DNA of 51,161 nt from Granulicella sp. S190 (GTDB lineage: Bacteria > Acidobacteriota > Terriglobia > Terriglobales > Acidobacteriaceae). The number at the start of each line of letters is the position of its first letter. The stretch's first letter is position 1. Positions 33,631-42,192 of the stretch are shown here, piece by piece. The position numbers were made by a program, and so were the translations under genes. The notes below the pieces were generated by a model. That model ran no database searches. It worked only from the letters and a program-made list of their open reading frames with translations, and had not been told where the DNA came from. The stretch lies in the NCBI RefSeq assembly GCF_009766095.1, contig NZ_LMUD01000044.1, positions 1 to 51,161 on the forward strand, written 5' to 3'.

Positions 33631-36053
33631 TTGACATGTACCACGGCCTGCGAACCGACGGCCGGAAGATTGGCCTGCGCGCTGTTGAGGGCGCCGACTT
33701 TCACGAGGGCGAGGGAAGAATCTCCAGGAGCTACAGCCTTGAAGGTAAGAATACAGAGGTTCCCTGTCCCGCTGACCCCGGCTGTATTTGGCGGACGAAT
33801 GGAAGAGATAGCGACGAGACCCTTGTCTTCACGGTGCACGAGTGAAACGGGTTGGCCGTCTTTACCAAGAAAGTCCCCCGCATCGACGTTTACAAGCTGG
33901 AGAAGAGCCGGATTGAACTGGAGCTGTAACGGCACAGAGAAGACGTCGCGTCCGTTGCCAAGCATCACAGCGACCTGAAAGGTACTGCCGACAGCTTGAT
34001 TAGACTCTGGCGGTACTACGGTAAAGCTGACGGGAGGACCACCGGCGTTGGGCGCTGGGGCTTGCGTTGTAGATGGTTGAGCTGCAGGGGTATCGGCCCC
34101 AGGAAGATAAGAAGCAGGAGCACCGCCGGGCTGCGCCTGCTGGCTGAGCTGTTGCACCATGGCGCTGGCCGCGTTGGCCGCGCTGGTAGGGGAGCCGGGG
34201 GTTCGAGGCTTATTGGCGTATACAGGCTCTGAGTTACTGTCGTCAGCGGAGACATCGCGACGCAATTCGATCGACTGGCCTGTGCCTGTATCAATGGCCC
34301 GAAGGTTGGTACGGGTGAGGACAGATTCACGGACGATGTGCGGAATGATGATGAAGACAATCTCAGTCTTGTCGTTGACTTTGTCGCGCGAGCTGAAAAA
34401 GTACTTCAGGAGCGGAAGTTCTCCTATACCTGGGGTGCCGTTGATATTGAGACTATCCGACTTTGTAATGATGCCGGCGAGAAGACTGGGTTCGCCATCT
34501 TTTAGCGTGATGACCTGTTCCGAGGTACGTTGGCCGATGACCGGCTCGGTCACACCGCTAATTGTTTGGTCAGAGATATGCGAGAGCACCTCAATCTTCA
34601 TCTTAAGGGTTACCTCGCGGTCGTAGTGGACCGTTGGCGTCATGTCGATGTTAACGCCGATATCAAGATAGGTGAACTGGGTCTGCACTCCGATGCTGGC
34701 GACACCTGTAGAAACGCCCGCGTTGTAAGAGCCGGTAGCGACAGGGATCCTGGATCCAATCTTCATAGTCGCGCGCTGACCGTCAGTAGCCCGGATGCTG
34801 GGATTCTGCAGAACACGGGTGTCGACATCGCTGAGCAGCGCATTAAGTGTGCCTCCAGTGATTCCCACGGCGAAGTTATTTGCATTGAGGTGTGCCAGAG
34901 AGTTGAGAGTGAAGTTTGAGGTGGTGTTGGAGGCGGCGCTGCCCGCTGCTGCGCTGCTGCCGCTCGCCGCAGTGTTTGGGTTGGCCTGGGGTGTAAGGCT
35001 GATGGAGGTGGGAAGCGTAATACCTAGATTGCGTTCGACATTTTTGTTGACTTCAAGTACGGCGACATCGACAACCACTTCAGGACGGGCGCGATCGAGG
35101 TCGTTCAAAAGTTTCTGCGCGAGAAGCAGCTGGTCGGGGGTCGCTCGCATGACGATAGCGTTCTGGCTGGGAACGAGATAGATCTTGACGCTCGGATCGA
35201 GCAGGTTGCGGATTGCGATAACGACTTCGTTTGCGTCGTTCTGCTGACTTGCATTCGTAAGATAGAAGGTCTGGACGGCCTGCTCGTCGAGGTCCGTGCG
35301 CTTGGTGCGGGAGTTGGTGGCGACAAAGATCGTATTCGAGGTAATGGGCTTGTAGAAGGTGCCGGAAATCGTTCCGACGATACGAAGGGCATCCGACAGG
35401 GTGACGTTGGTGAGATCGACAGGAATGCGTTTTGAGCTGTAGTCAGGATCGAACAAGACATTGAGGCCGGCTGCTTTGCCGATAGCCTCATAGATCACTT
35501 TGACATCCTCTACCATGTGGAGGGTGATGGGATCGTTCGAGACGGGCTTGAGTTCCACCGGACCAGAGATGGAACTGATCGTGCTCAGAGTCTCATTCTG
35601 CCGTGACATCTGCTCCTTGGCCTGCGGCGTGTTGTCGTGAGTCTGCTTCTGTAGCTCCTGAATAGCATCGATCTCCTGCTGTGCGCTCTGGTTGCTGGAG
35701 TCGATTTGGAGGGCGCGGGTGTACTGAGCAAGGGCGCCGTTGAGATCCCCGTTTTGACGGAGAACGCGGCCGCGGTCGACGTGGGTCACCGACGCCTGAT
35801 ACCTCATATGCTCGAAGTGTTCTTGGAATCTCAGGTCTTTGGGCTTTTTGAGAACAGCGTTGTGGTAGTCCTCGTAGGCCGCGTCAAAGTCCTGACGTGC
35901 CTCTGCGTCGACGCCGCGCTTATCCCACTTAGCAGCTGACTGGGCACACGCAGTTGCTGCGCTGAAGCCCGCTACGCCGCACAGAAGCAAAGCTGGGAGC
36001 GCGTGACGGAGAGATGTCGATAGTTTGTTGATTGATTTGTACCCGCGACCCAT
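33627..36053 (-). CDS. secretin (GspD-like) with TPR N terminus and C-terminal cohesin domain
   Basis: The 808-residue outer-membrane secretin has a signal peptide to about residue 38 and TPR-like helices at 43-135 (AAYEDYHNAVLKKPKDLRF, GALAQYTRALQIDSSNQ). Secretin N-domains lie at about 172-325 (NVTLSDALRIVGTISGTFYK, SVKIYLVPSQNAIVMRAT). The secretin pore domain is at 400-577, with SRIPVATGSYNAGV and the highly conserved DGEPSLLAGII and GIGELPLLKYFFSS. Beyond a Pro/Ala-rich linker, residues 672-806 form a cohesin-like beta-sandwich (VFSVPLQLQFNPALLQLVNV). The open frame extends to 36935, but the ATG at 36053 follows GGAAG and starts the signal peptide. It is the first gene of the operon. Confidence 0.92.
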   Translation of the reverse strand: MGRGYKSINKLSTSLRHALPALLLCGVAGFSAATACAQSAAKWDKRGVDAEARQDFDAAYEDYHNAVLKKPKDLRFQEHFEHMRYQASVTHVDRGRVLRQNGDLNGALAQYTRALQIDSSNQSAQQEIDAIQELQKQTHDNTPQAKEQMSRQNETLSTISSISGPVELKPVSNDPITLHMVEDVKVIYEAIGKAAGLNVLFDPDYSSKRIPVDLTNVTLSDALRIVGTISGTFYKPITSNTIFVATNSRTKRTDLDEQAVQTFYLTNASQQNDANEVVIAIRNLLDPSVKIYLVPSQNAIVMRATPDQLLLAQKLLNDLDRARPEVVVDVAVLEVNKNVERNLGITLPTSISLTPQANPNTAASGSSAAAGSAASNTTSNFTLNSLAHLNANNFAVGITGGTLNALLSDVDTRVLQNPSIRATDGQRATMKIGSRIPVATGSYNAGVSTGVASIGVQTQFTYLDIGVNIDMTPTVHYDREVTLKMKIEVLSHISDQTISGVTEPVIGQRTSEQVITLKDGEPSLLAGIITKSDSLNINGTPGIGELPLLKYFFSSRDKVNDKTEIVFIIIPHIVRESVLTRTNLRAIDTGTGQSIELRRDVSADDSNSEPVYANKPRTPGSPTSAANAASAMVQQLSQQAQPGGAPASYLPGADTPAAQPSTTQAPAPNAGGPPVSFTVVPPESNQAVGSTFQVAVMLGNGRDVFSVPLQLQFNPALLQLVNVDAGDFLGKDGQPVSLVHREDKGLVAISSIRPPNTAGVSGTGNLCILTFKAVAPGDSSLALVKVGALNSAQANLPAVGSQAVVHVK

Positions 36054-36404
36054 GCTGCTTCCGTTTTCGTCCTTTACACCGTGAAGAGTATGGCGTTTGC
36101 CGGAGATAACGCCCGCCGGGAAGATTTTTTCGGCTTCGGCGCTCCTTGTAACGACCGTGCTTTCCCCGCTTCTGCGCTCGGGTGAGTATAGCATTCGCTC
36201 CAATATCGACCTCGTCAAAAACAGATAGGAACCGTGGATGGTCCGCGGTCGTTTCGCATCACGGCTCGCGGCTGTCAGATTAGTCGGACTCAAGCCTATA
36301 TAAGTTTTTAGGCAGTTGAGTTTTCTGGTTAGACGCACGCAACGTTGCCGGGTGAGGAGCCTGCATGAACCTAAAGTTGCAGGCATGTTAAAGTAAGAGA
36401 TTGC
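36054..36404. other. divergent regulatory region between the secretin gene and smpB
   Basis: No gene is seen. It contains two inverted repeats near smpB: CTCAAGCCTA (36289-36298) with TAGGC...TTGAG (to 36320), overlapping a TATATA box at 36297-36302, and a perfect 7-bp hairpin GCCTGCA...TGCAGGC (36359-36384) just before the smpB start. Promoters for both genes are expected here, but no complete -35/-10 pair is convincing. Confidence 0.4.
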
Positions 36405-36944
36405 ATGGCTCGTTCTATGTCCATTACGACTGCAGCTCACCAGCCGAAACCGGCGGTAAAGGAGAAGGACCGCGATCCGGTGGCGGCGGGCAAGAGAGAT
36501 GCTGCTTTTAACCGATCTGCAAGCTTTAACTACTTTTTGACAGACAAGTTTGAGGCGGGCGTTGCCTTGCGGGGGACCGAGGTTAAATCGATTCGCGAAG
36601 GCAAGGCCAATCTGAAAGATGCCTATGGATTGCTGAAGGACGGCGAGTGTTTTCTGCTGAATGCACACATTGGACCGTTCTCCCATGGGAATGCTATGAA
36701 TCACGATTCCCTGCGGACGCGTAAGTTGCTGCTGCATAAGAGCGAGGTTCGCAAACTCGAGGGTATGACGAAGCAGAAGGGATTTACGCTGATCCCGACA
36801 CGACTTTATTTTCGGAATGGTCGCGTGAAGTGCGAGATTGCTCTGGCAAAGGGCAAGCAGGAGTATGACAAGCGCGCCACCGAACGCAAGCGCGAGGCCG
36901 ATAACGAAGCCAAGGCCGCAGTTGCTAGAAGCCAACGAAATTAG
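36405..36944 (+). CDS. smpB: SsrA-binding protein SmpB
   Basis: SmpB binds tmRNA and brings it to stalled ribosomes for trans-translation. The 179-residue protein has the OB-fold core with ALRGTEVKSIREGKANLKDA, HGNAMNHDSLRTRKLLLH and GFTLIPTRLYFRNGRVKCEI, and the basic C-terminal tail (YDKRATERKREADNEAKA). The N-terminal 30 residues are longer than usual. tmRNA itself is not in the window. Confidence 0.97.
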   Translation: MARSMSITTAAHQPKPAVKEKDRDPVAAGKRDAAFNRSASFNYFLTDKFEAGVALRGTEVKSIREGKANLKDAYGLLKDGECFLLNAHIGPFSHGNAMNHDSLRTRKLLLHKSEVRKLEGMTKQKGFTLIPTRLYFRNGRVKCEIALAKGKQEYDKRATERKREADNEAKAAVARSQRN

Positions 36945-37007
36945 TTCTACTTTCGTTGCACTGTGACTTTCGAAATGATCAACATGCAGCCGGGTTACGA
37001 TAGACGC

Positions 37008-38564
37008 ATGGATACTAAGCTAAATTTTCAGGATGCTGCCGGTTTCCAGACACCCCTGCTGGCAGTATTTGTCGTGGATATCGCTATCGGCAAGGATGCG
37101 GAGCCTTTGTTGGTTTTGTTGACAACTTCGGACGCGGTGACAGGGGCGGCGGCGAAGGTGCTGGCGTCGGGTGAGTTCAAAGCAACTTTGGGAGAAACGC
37201 TGCTACTGCATGCTCCCAACGGGCTAAAGGCTGAACGGCTGTTACTGGTGGGTTTGGGAAAGGCCAAGGGGCTCTCAGTCGACGAGGTTCGAAAGGGTGC
37301 CGGGACTGCGGTTCGTGCAGCCAAACCGCTCGGAGTAAGAGAGCTGGCGATCGCGTTTCCTGAAGACCATGCACTGGATGACGAACACCTCGAGACACTG
37401 CCCTGCGCACTGCTGTCGCGGGTGCTTATCGAGGGAGCGGAGCTGGCGGAACTAGATTGGGACACCTATCGAAGCGAACGGAAAGACCGGTCGGTACGGG
37501 TACTCTCGGTGATCGCCAAAGACGTCGAGAAGTCGACCAGAGCCGAGATTCAGGAAGGTTTCGATGCGGGCCTGATAGTGGCTGCAGCGCAAAACTTTAC
37601 GCGGTCGTTGGTAAATGAGCCAGGAAACATACTGACACCAACAGAACTTGGCAAACGTGCTGCTGCAATGTGCGCGGAGATGGGGTTGAAGTGCGAGGTA
37701 CATTCGACCGCAAAGTTGCTCGAATTGAAGATGGGTGCGTTTGCTGCAGTAGCTCAGGGCTCTGAGCAGCCTCCGGCGCTGATAGTGATGACCTATGAGC
37801 CGCAGCTGGCTAAGGGCGAGACGCTAGCAAAAGACGCTCCAGTACTGGGTCTGGTAGGCAAAGGGATTACGTTTGATACCGGAGGAATCTCGATAAAGCC
37901 CGGCGATGGCATGGAGAAGATGAAGTATGACATGGCTGGCGCGGGCGCGATGATCGGCGCGATGAGGGCCATCTCACAGCTGAAACCTAAGGTGAAGGTG
38001 ATCGGCGTAGTATGTTCTGCAGAAAATATGCCGGATGGTAAGGCATATCGGCCAGGTGACGTCGTGACAGCAATGTCAGGTAAGACAATCGAGGTAATCA
38101 ATACAGATGCCGAGGGCCGATTGGTGTTGGCGGACGGACTGCACTACGCAAAGACACTAGGTTGTACTCACCTGATCGACGCGGCTACCCTGACAGGAGC
38201 TTGCGTAGTGGCTCTGGGAACTTTGAATGCCGGTTTGTTTTCGAACGATGAAGAGACCTGGCAGAAGTTCATGGCTTCTACAGCAATATCGGGCGAAAAG
38301 TTTTGGCGGCTTCCCTGCACCGATGACTACAAGGATCAGATCAAGAGTTCGATCGCAGATATGAGAAATACTGGCGCTAATCGGTGGGGCGGCGCAATCT
38401 CGGCGGCGATGTTTCTCAAGGAGTTTGTCGGCGAGACCCCATGGTTGCACTTGGATATCGCAGGGTGCGCCTGGAACGACGAGAGTAGACCTTGGATTGC
38501 GAATGGACCAAGTGGTATTGCCGTACGTTCGATTTTGGAGTGGGTATGGAGCTACTCGGACTAA
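37008..38564 (+). CDS. pepA: leucyl (M17) aminopeptidase PepA
   Basis: This cytosolic hexameric peptidase removes N-terminal residues using two metal ions. The C-terminal catalytic domain has KGITFDTGGISIKPGDGMEK and the family signature NTDAEGRLVLADGL (about residues 365-378 of a 518-residue product). The ATG at 37008 (MDTKLNFQD) is chosen by family length; an in-frame GTG at 36963 and ATG at 36975 are alternatives, and none has a strong ribosome binding site. The upstream smpB gene ends 63 bases earlier, so the two may be co-transcribed. Confidence 0.94.
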   Translation: MDTKLNFQDAAGFQTPLLAVFVVDIAIGKDAEPLLVLLTTSDAVTGAAAKVLASGEFKATLGETLLLHAPNGLKAERLLLVGLGKAKGLSVDEVRKGAGTAVRAAKPLGVRELAIAFPEDHALDDEHLETLPCALLSRVLIEGAELAELDWDTYRSERKDRSVRVLSVIAKDVEKSTRAEIQEGFDAGLIVAAAQNFTRSLVNEPGNILTPTELGKRAAAMCAEMGLKCEVHSTAKLLELKMGAFAAVAQGSEQPPALIVMTYEPQLAKGETLAKDAPVLGLVGKGITFDTGGISIKPGDGMEKMKYDMAGAGAMIGAMRAISQLKPKVKVIGVVCSAENMPDGKAYRPGDVVTAMSGKTIEVINTDAEGRLVLADGLHYAKTLGCTHLIDAATLTGACVVALGTLNAGLFSNDEETWQKFMASTAISGEKFWRLPCTDDYKDQIKSSIADMRNTGANRWGGAISAAMFLKEFVGETPWLHLDIAGCAWNDESRPWIANGPSGIAVRSILEWVWSYSD

Positions 38565-38581
38565 ATCGCTTGCAGCAAGAC

Positions 38582-38611
38582 AGACGAGGCCTCCAAATGG
38601 AGGCCTCGTCT
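38582..38611 (+). terminator. strong hairpin terminator after pepA
   Basis: A perfect 13-bp stem, AGACGAGGCCTCC (38582-38594) and its complement (38599-38611), has a four-base loop and is followed by TGTTT. It lies 18 bases after the pepA stop codon. Confidence 0.85.
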
Positions 38612-38703
38612 TGTTTAAGCTGCCGGAAGCGTAAAAGCAGAACGCTGCGGTCTCTGCGAGGGGAAACTTACAGCTTTTCGCAAACTTTGCTCCTGGCGCA
38701 TTC

Positions 38704-38720
38704 GCCCAGATCAACTGGGC
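38704..38720 (-). terminator. short hairpin behind argS
   Basis: GCCCAG and CTGGGC form a 6-bp stem with a five-base loop, 10 bases after the argS stop codon on the minus strand. There is no U-tract, so it is only a candidate. Confidence 0.35.
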
Positions 38721-38729
38721 TCCCGTCTT

Positions 38730-40745
38730 TTACATAACCGGTGGAGCTTCGATGCCTAGGAAGTTGAGTGCCCGAGTCATCTCGCGCTGTGCTACGGCTG
38801 CAGTAGCCAAAAGTAACGCCTTGCGAGTTGGATCGGTTTCGTTAAGGACATGGTGGCGGTGGTAGAAGTTATTGAATTGCTGGGCTAGTTGGAAGGCATA
38901 CTTTGCAAGATAGGCTGGCTCAGCAGTAGCGATGCACTGTTCGATAAGCAACGTGAGCTTTGAGGCGAGAAGCCAGGTCTCCCACAGACTGCTTCCCTCC
39001 TCGCCGTCGAGGATATTGGAAAGATCAAGCGTGGCAACAGAAGCAAGGGATTCGGCTCCCGTTGTATTGGCTTTACGAAAGATGTTGGCAGCTCGGACGA
39101 TTGCGTATTGCACATAAGGTCCTGTTTCGCCTTCGAAGCTGAGAGCATCTTTGAAATCAAACGCTATGACTGTGTTGCGCGTGAATCGGAGCATGAAGTA
39201 GCGAAGCGCACCCACCGCAATCTGGGTAGCGATGGCGACGCGCTCGGCGGGATCAATCTCAGGATGGCGGGTATCGACCTCGGCCTTCGCGGCCGCGATG
39301 AGCTGATCGAGAAGATCGTCAGCCTTGACGCCAAAGCCTTTGCGTCCACTAACTTCTATATAAGATTTGGCCCTGTCTTCATCACTAATGACATAGCCGA
39401 GATCGATGGCACAACGAGGAGTGAGTGCCACCATCTCGTAACTGAAGTGAGTGTAATGGTCCGCAGCTTCGGTATAGCCCATACCTCGGAGAGCCGCAAT
39501 CACATTGTTCTGCGGATCGTTCTGGCGTGAGTCGATGACGTTATAAATAGCATCTGCTTTGCCAAAGGTGGGATGCGGATCTTGACCATCAACTGTGGAG
39601 ATCCAGCAGGTGTGGTCGGGGTACTCATGAAATCCTGCATAACCAAAATCTTTTCCGGGAAGGAGTCCGAACTTCCAGAGATGATAGGCAATATCTTTGC
39701 CGACATAGGTTACGGTGCCGTTAGAACGGACTATCACTTTCGCGTCTTCATCGGGCAGATTAGTGTCTTCGGTAGCGATCTCTTCTGCACTGCCTGCGCG
39801 GCGCATGACGTAACAACCTTTATTCTTCCCTGTGGTTTCGAGATAAAGAACGCCTTTTTCCAGCATGAGTTCGCGGGCGGCATCCCAGAAGTGGAGAGAG
39901 AGAATCTCGCTCTCGCGGGGAAGGAAGTCGTATTCGATGCTGAGGCGTTGCATGGTTTCGAGGTGACGACGCAAGACTGCGGTGGATATGAGATCAGCAA
40001 TCTCAGCCGTGTCATTGTTGCCTGTCTCTAGAGAATGGAGTGTGTCAAGACGGATTTGTTTACGAGCGGCAATTTGAGCCGGATCTGCGGTATACCATTG
40101 TGAGACACGAGCGTAGAGATCCCAACAATAGTAATCAATGCGCTGATTGGTCTCCATAAGTTCGGTGAGCAATTCGCGAGTGCTGGAGAGATCTTTGCCC
40201 TCCAGGTGAACCAGACCGACGACTATATCCGCAACCTGAACACCAGTGTTGTCAATATAGTTTTGTACTCCCACTGCATAGCCCGTCTTAAAAGCGTCGG
40301 GGCGGAGCAGCCGCTGGAAGGTATCGCCTAAAATAGCGTTGCGCAGATGGCCGATGTGGGCGGCTTTGTTAGGGTTGATACTTGTGTGTTCAACAAGACG
40401 GAAGCCGGGACCACCTATGTCTGCGTGCTGGTCTGCAGCAATGCGGCGAATAGTAGAGGCTCGGTCGAGGCGGATATTGAGATAGCCCGCCCCAGCTACT
40501 TCGACGCTGGCGACACCTTCGAGTTCCGGTAAGACGGTAGTAAGCTCAGAGGCAAGCTCGGCTGCGATCGCACGAGGGGCCTTGCGGAGACGTTTGGCGA
40601 GCTCAAAAGCTACGGGAAGGGCCAATTCACCAAGAGCAATACTGGGTGGCTGCTCGACCGCAAGGTGAGCGAGCGTGACGTCATATTTCGCGAGAAGGAT
40701 GGCTTGGATGCGAGCCATCAAGGACTGCTGAATTGTGCGGTACAT
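38730..40745 (-). CDS. argS: arginyl-tRNA synthetase
   Basis: This class I enzyme charges tRNA-Arg. The 671-residue protein has the N-terminal additional domain (to about 110), the HIGH motif as HIGH-equivalent HIGH pattern AAHIGHLRN (His130-His133), the Rossmann core with YAVGVQNYIDNTGVQ, and the C-terminal anticodon-binding helices ending LNFLGIEAPPVM. The KMSKS site is replaced by a more variable sequence around SGRKGFGVKADDL, as in many ArgRS. It converges with pepA. Confidence 0.96.
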   Translation of the reverse strand: MYRTIQQSLMARIQAILLAKYDVTLAHLAVEQPPSIALGELALPVAFELAKRLRKAPRAIAAELASELTTVLPELEGVASVEVAGAGYLNIRLDRASTIRRIAADQHADIGGPGFRLVEHTSINPNKAAHIGHLRNAILGDTFQRLLRPDAFKTGYAVGVQNYIDNTGVQVADIVVGLVHLEGKDLSSTRELLTELMETNQRIDYYCWDLYARVSQWYTADPAQIAARKQIRLDTLHSLETGNNDTAEIADLISTAVLRRHLETMQRLSIEYDFLPRESEILSLHFWDAARELMLEKGVLYLETTGKNKGCYVMRRAGSAEEIATEDTNLPDEDAKVIVRSNGTVTYVGKDIAYHLWKFGLLPGKDFGYAGFHEYPDHTCWISTVDGQDPHPTFGKADAIYNVIDSRQNDPQNNVIAALRGMGYTEAADHYTHFSYEMVALTPRCAIDLGYVISDEDRAKSYIEVSGRKGFGVKADDLLDQLIAAAKAEVDTRHPEIDPAERVAIATQIAVGALRYFMLRFTRNTVIAFDFKDALSFEGETGPYVQYAIVRAANIFRKANTTGAESLASVATLDLSNILDGEEGSSLWETWLLASKLTLLIEQCIATAEPAYLAKYAFQLAQQFNNFYHRHHVLNETDPTRKALLLATAAVAQREMTRALNFLGIEAPPVM

Positions 40746-40865
40746 GCTTGTGGGTCACCACTTTGGAAGATAGGTTCAGTTTACTAGAGGCGTTGAAGCG
40801 TATTTCTGGTGGAGTGACCTGCAGCCTCTATCTTTGTTCGGCTTTGGCAGAACATCGGGGAAAGA

Positions 40866-41882
40866 CTAGGGCATTTCGACGGGTAGATCTTCGATCTCTT
40901 CGAGAAGGGGTTTGTGATTATGAATACGCACACGGTGCAGCAGGAAGATGACGCCCCCCGCGCCTGTGACGGAAAGAAGCATCCAGGCATGGATAGCGAG
41001 GCCGAAGACTGCGGCCTGAGCCATGGTGGCACCATGGTTTACGAGTGAGGTTTTAACGGCAAGCTCGAAGGGACCAATCGCTCCAGGAGAACTTGGAATC
41101 AGGTAAGACAAATTTGCGAACGAGACGGCAAGCCACGCAGCAATCCCATCCACGGTGAGACCAAGCAGACGAATGGCAGAGAGGAAGATCATCCCCTCGC
41201 AAGTCCAGATGATGGTCGTTTGGAGCAAAAGAAGCAGTGAGCCCGTGATGCCAAGCCGGCCAGTGGCGTCCAAGGCCAGGGTGATCCAGTGTTCAACTTT
41301 CTTCAGTAGCGGACTGTCTGGGAGACGAGCAAAGAGCCGCTGGACTGGCTCCTGCAAACTACGCGCGGCCGCTAGTAGGATCAGCAGTCCAACGGTTGAA
41401 ATGACGAGAGAGATATTGGCAATCAGCCGGAGGCGCGCTGTGGCAATACTGCCTACCGTAGAGACAAACATCAGCACAAGGATGAAGATGTCGAGAAGTT
41501 TTTCAATGATGACGGTGCTGAGGATGACGGACGGCGAGGTACCGAGGTCGTCTGCATAGGTAAAGATGCGCATGATATCGCCGATCCGCAAAGGCAGAAT
41601 GTTGTTGGCGGCAAGCGAGGTCATGAGAACACGGGCGCATACGGCAAAGTGATCGCGGAGAGTGCGTCCGTTGCGAGGCATCATCTGACTCCACCGAACA
41701 CACCGCAAGGTGTAGCTCGCAACCGTGAAGCAAAGTACACCTAGTAGCCATACCGGATGAGCCACACGGAGGGCAAGGATCTGGTTGAACGAGATTCCCC
41801 GAAAGGTATACCAAAGAAAAAAAGCGCTGATAAGCAGGCCCGGGATGGTCTTCAGCAGGCTGCGGCTATTGGTGGCATTCAT
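40866..41882 (-). CDS. YbhN/LPG-synthase-like multi-spanning membrane protein
   Basis: The 338-residue protein belongs to the UPF0104 family, the flippase-like transmembrane region of lysylphosphatidylglycerol synthase. It has about eight hydrophobic segments and the conserved cytosolic motif NILPLRIGDIMRIFTYADDL, where such proteins keep N-x-x-x-P-x-R-x-G. The segment LSYLIPSSPGAIGPFELAVK is also typical. The lysyltransferase domain is absent. The ATG at 41882 is preferred over the TTG at 41897. The substrate is unknown; family members are linked to lipid or glycan export. Confidence 0.85.
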   Translation of the reverse strand: MNATNSRSLLKTIPGLLISAFFLWYTFRGISFNQILALRVAHPVWLLGVLCFTVASYTLRCVRWSQMMPRNGRTLRDHFAVCARVLMTSLAANNILPLRIGDIMRIFTYADDLGTSPSVILSTVIIEKLLDIFILVLMFVSTVGSIATARLRLIANISLVISTVGLLILLAAARSLQEPVQRLFARLPDSPLLKKVEHWITLALDATGRLGITGSLLLLLQTTIIWTCEGMIFLSAIRLLGLTVDGIAAWLAVSFANLSYLIPSSPGAIGPFELAVKTSLVNHGATMAQAAVFGLAIHAWMLLSVTGAGGVIFLLHRVRIHNHKPLLEEIEDLPVEMP

Positions 41883-41938
41883 GAAGGCAACCAACAACGC
41901 AGGGTGCGATGGACTGTTTCACGGGAGTCTAGGAAATA

Positions 41939-42091
41939 ATGGGAACGATAAAGCATGCAACTTTGATTGTATCTTCTGCGTGTTGCTTTGCCCTGTTCGT
42001 TGTCATGGGCTCACGGCGATCAACTTGGAAAAATGCAGCTCGAAAACAACCTGGAAAAATCTCTTATGTTCGCTTGAGGCGGTGGAAGTGA
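41939..42091 (+). CDS. possible 50-residue membrane peptide
   Basis: ATG at 41939 follows AGGA at 41931-41934. The frame encodes a hydrophobic helix (ATLIVSSACCFALFVVMG) followed by a strongly basic tail (GSRRSTWKNAARKQPGK, RLRRWK) and ends at 42089-42091. It overlaps no neighbour and lies between the YbhN-like gene and the next membrane protein, on the plus strand. It could be a small membrane protein; conservation is needed to decide. Confidence 0.35.
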   Translation: MGTIKHATLIVSSACCFALFVVMGSRRSTWKNAARKQPGKISYVRLRRWK

Positions 42092-42192
42092 GACTCCAGG
42101 GTAATTTGACCGTCTAATACGTTGATATTCTAAAGCTACGTCAGACTGACATAGTATTCCGGAGCTATCACCGAGGCAGGAGCAACAGATAG

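Noticed and set aside
36054..36935. Open frame on the minus strand that extends the secretin gene upstream through smpB
   Set aside because: It runs antisense to the well-conserved smpB gene and has no ribosome binding site or domain; the secretin signal peptide starts at 36053.
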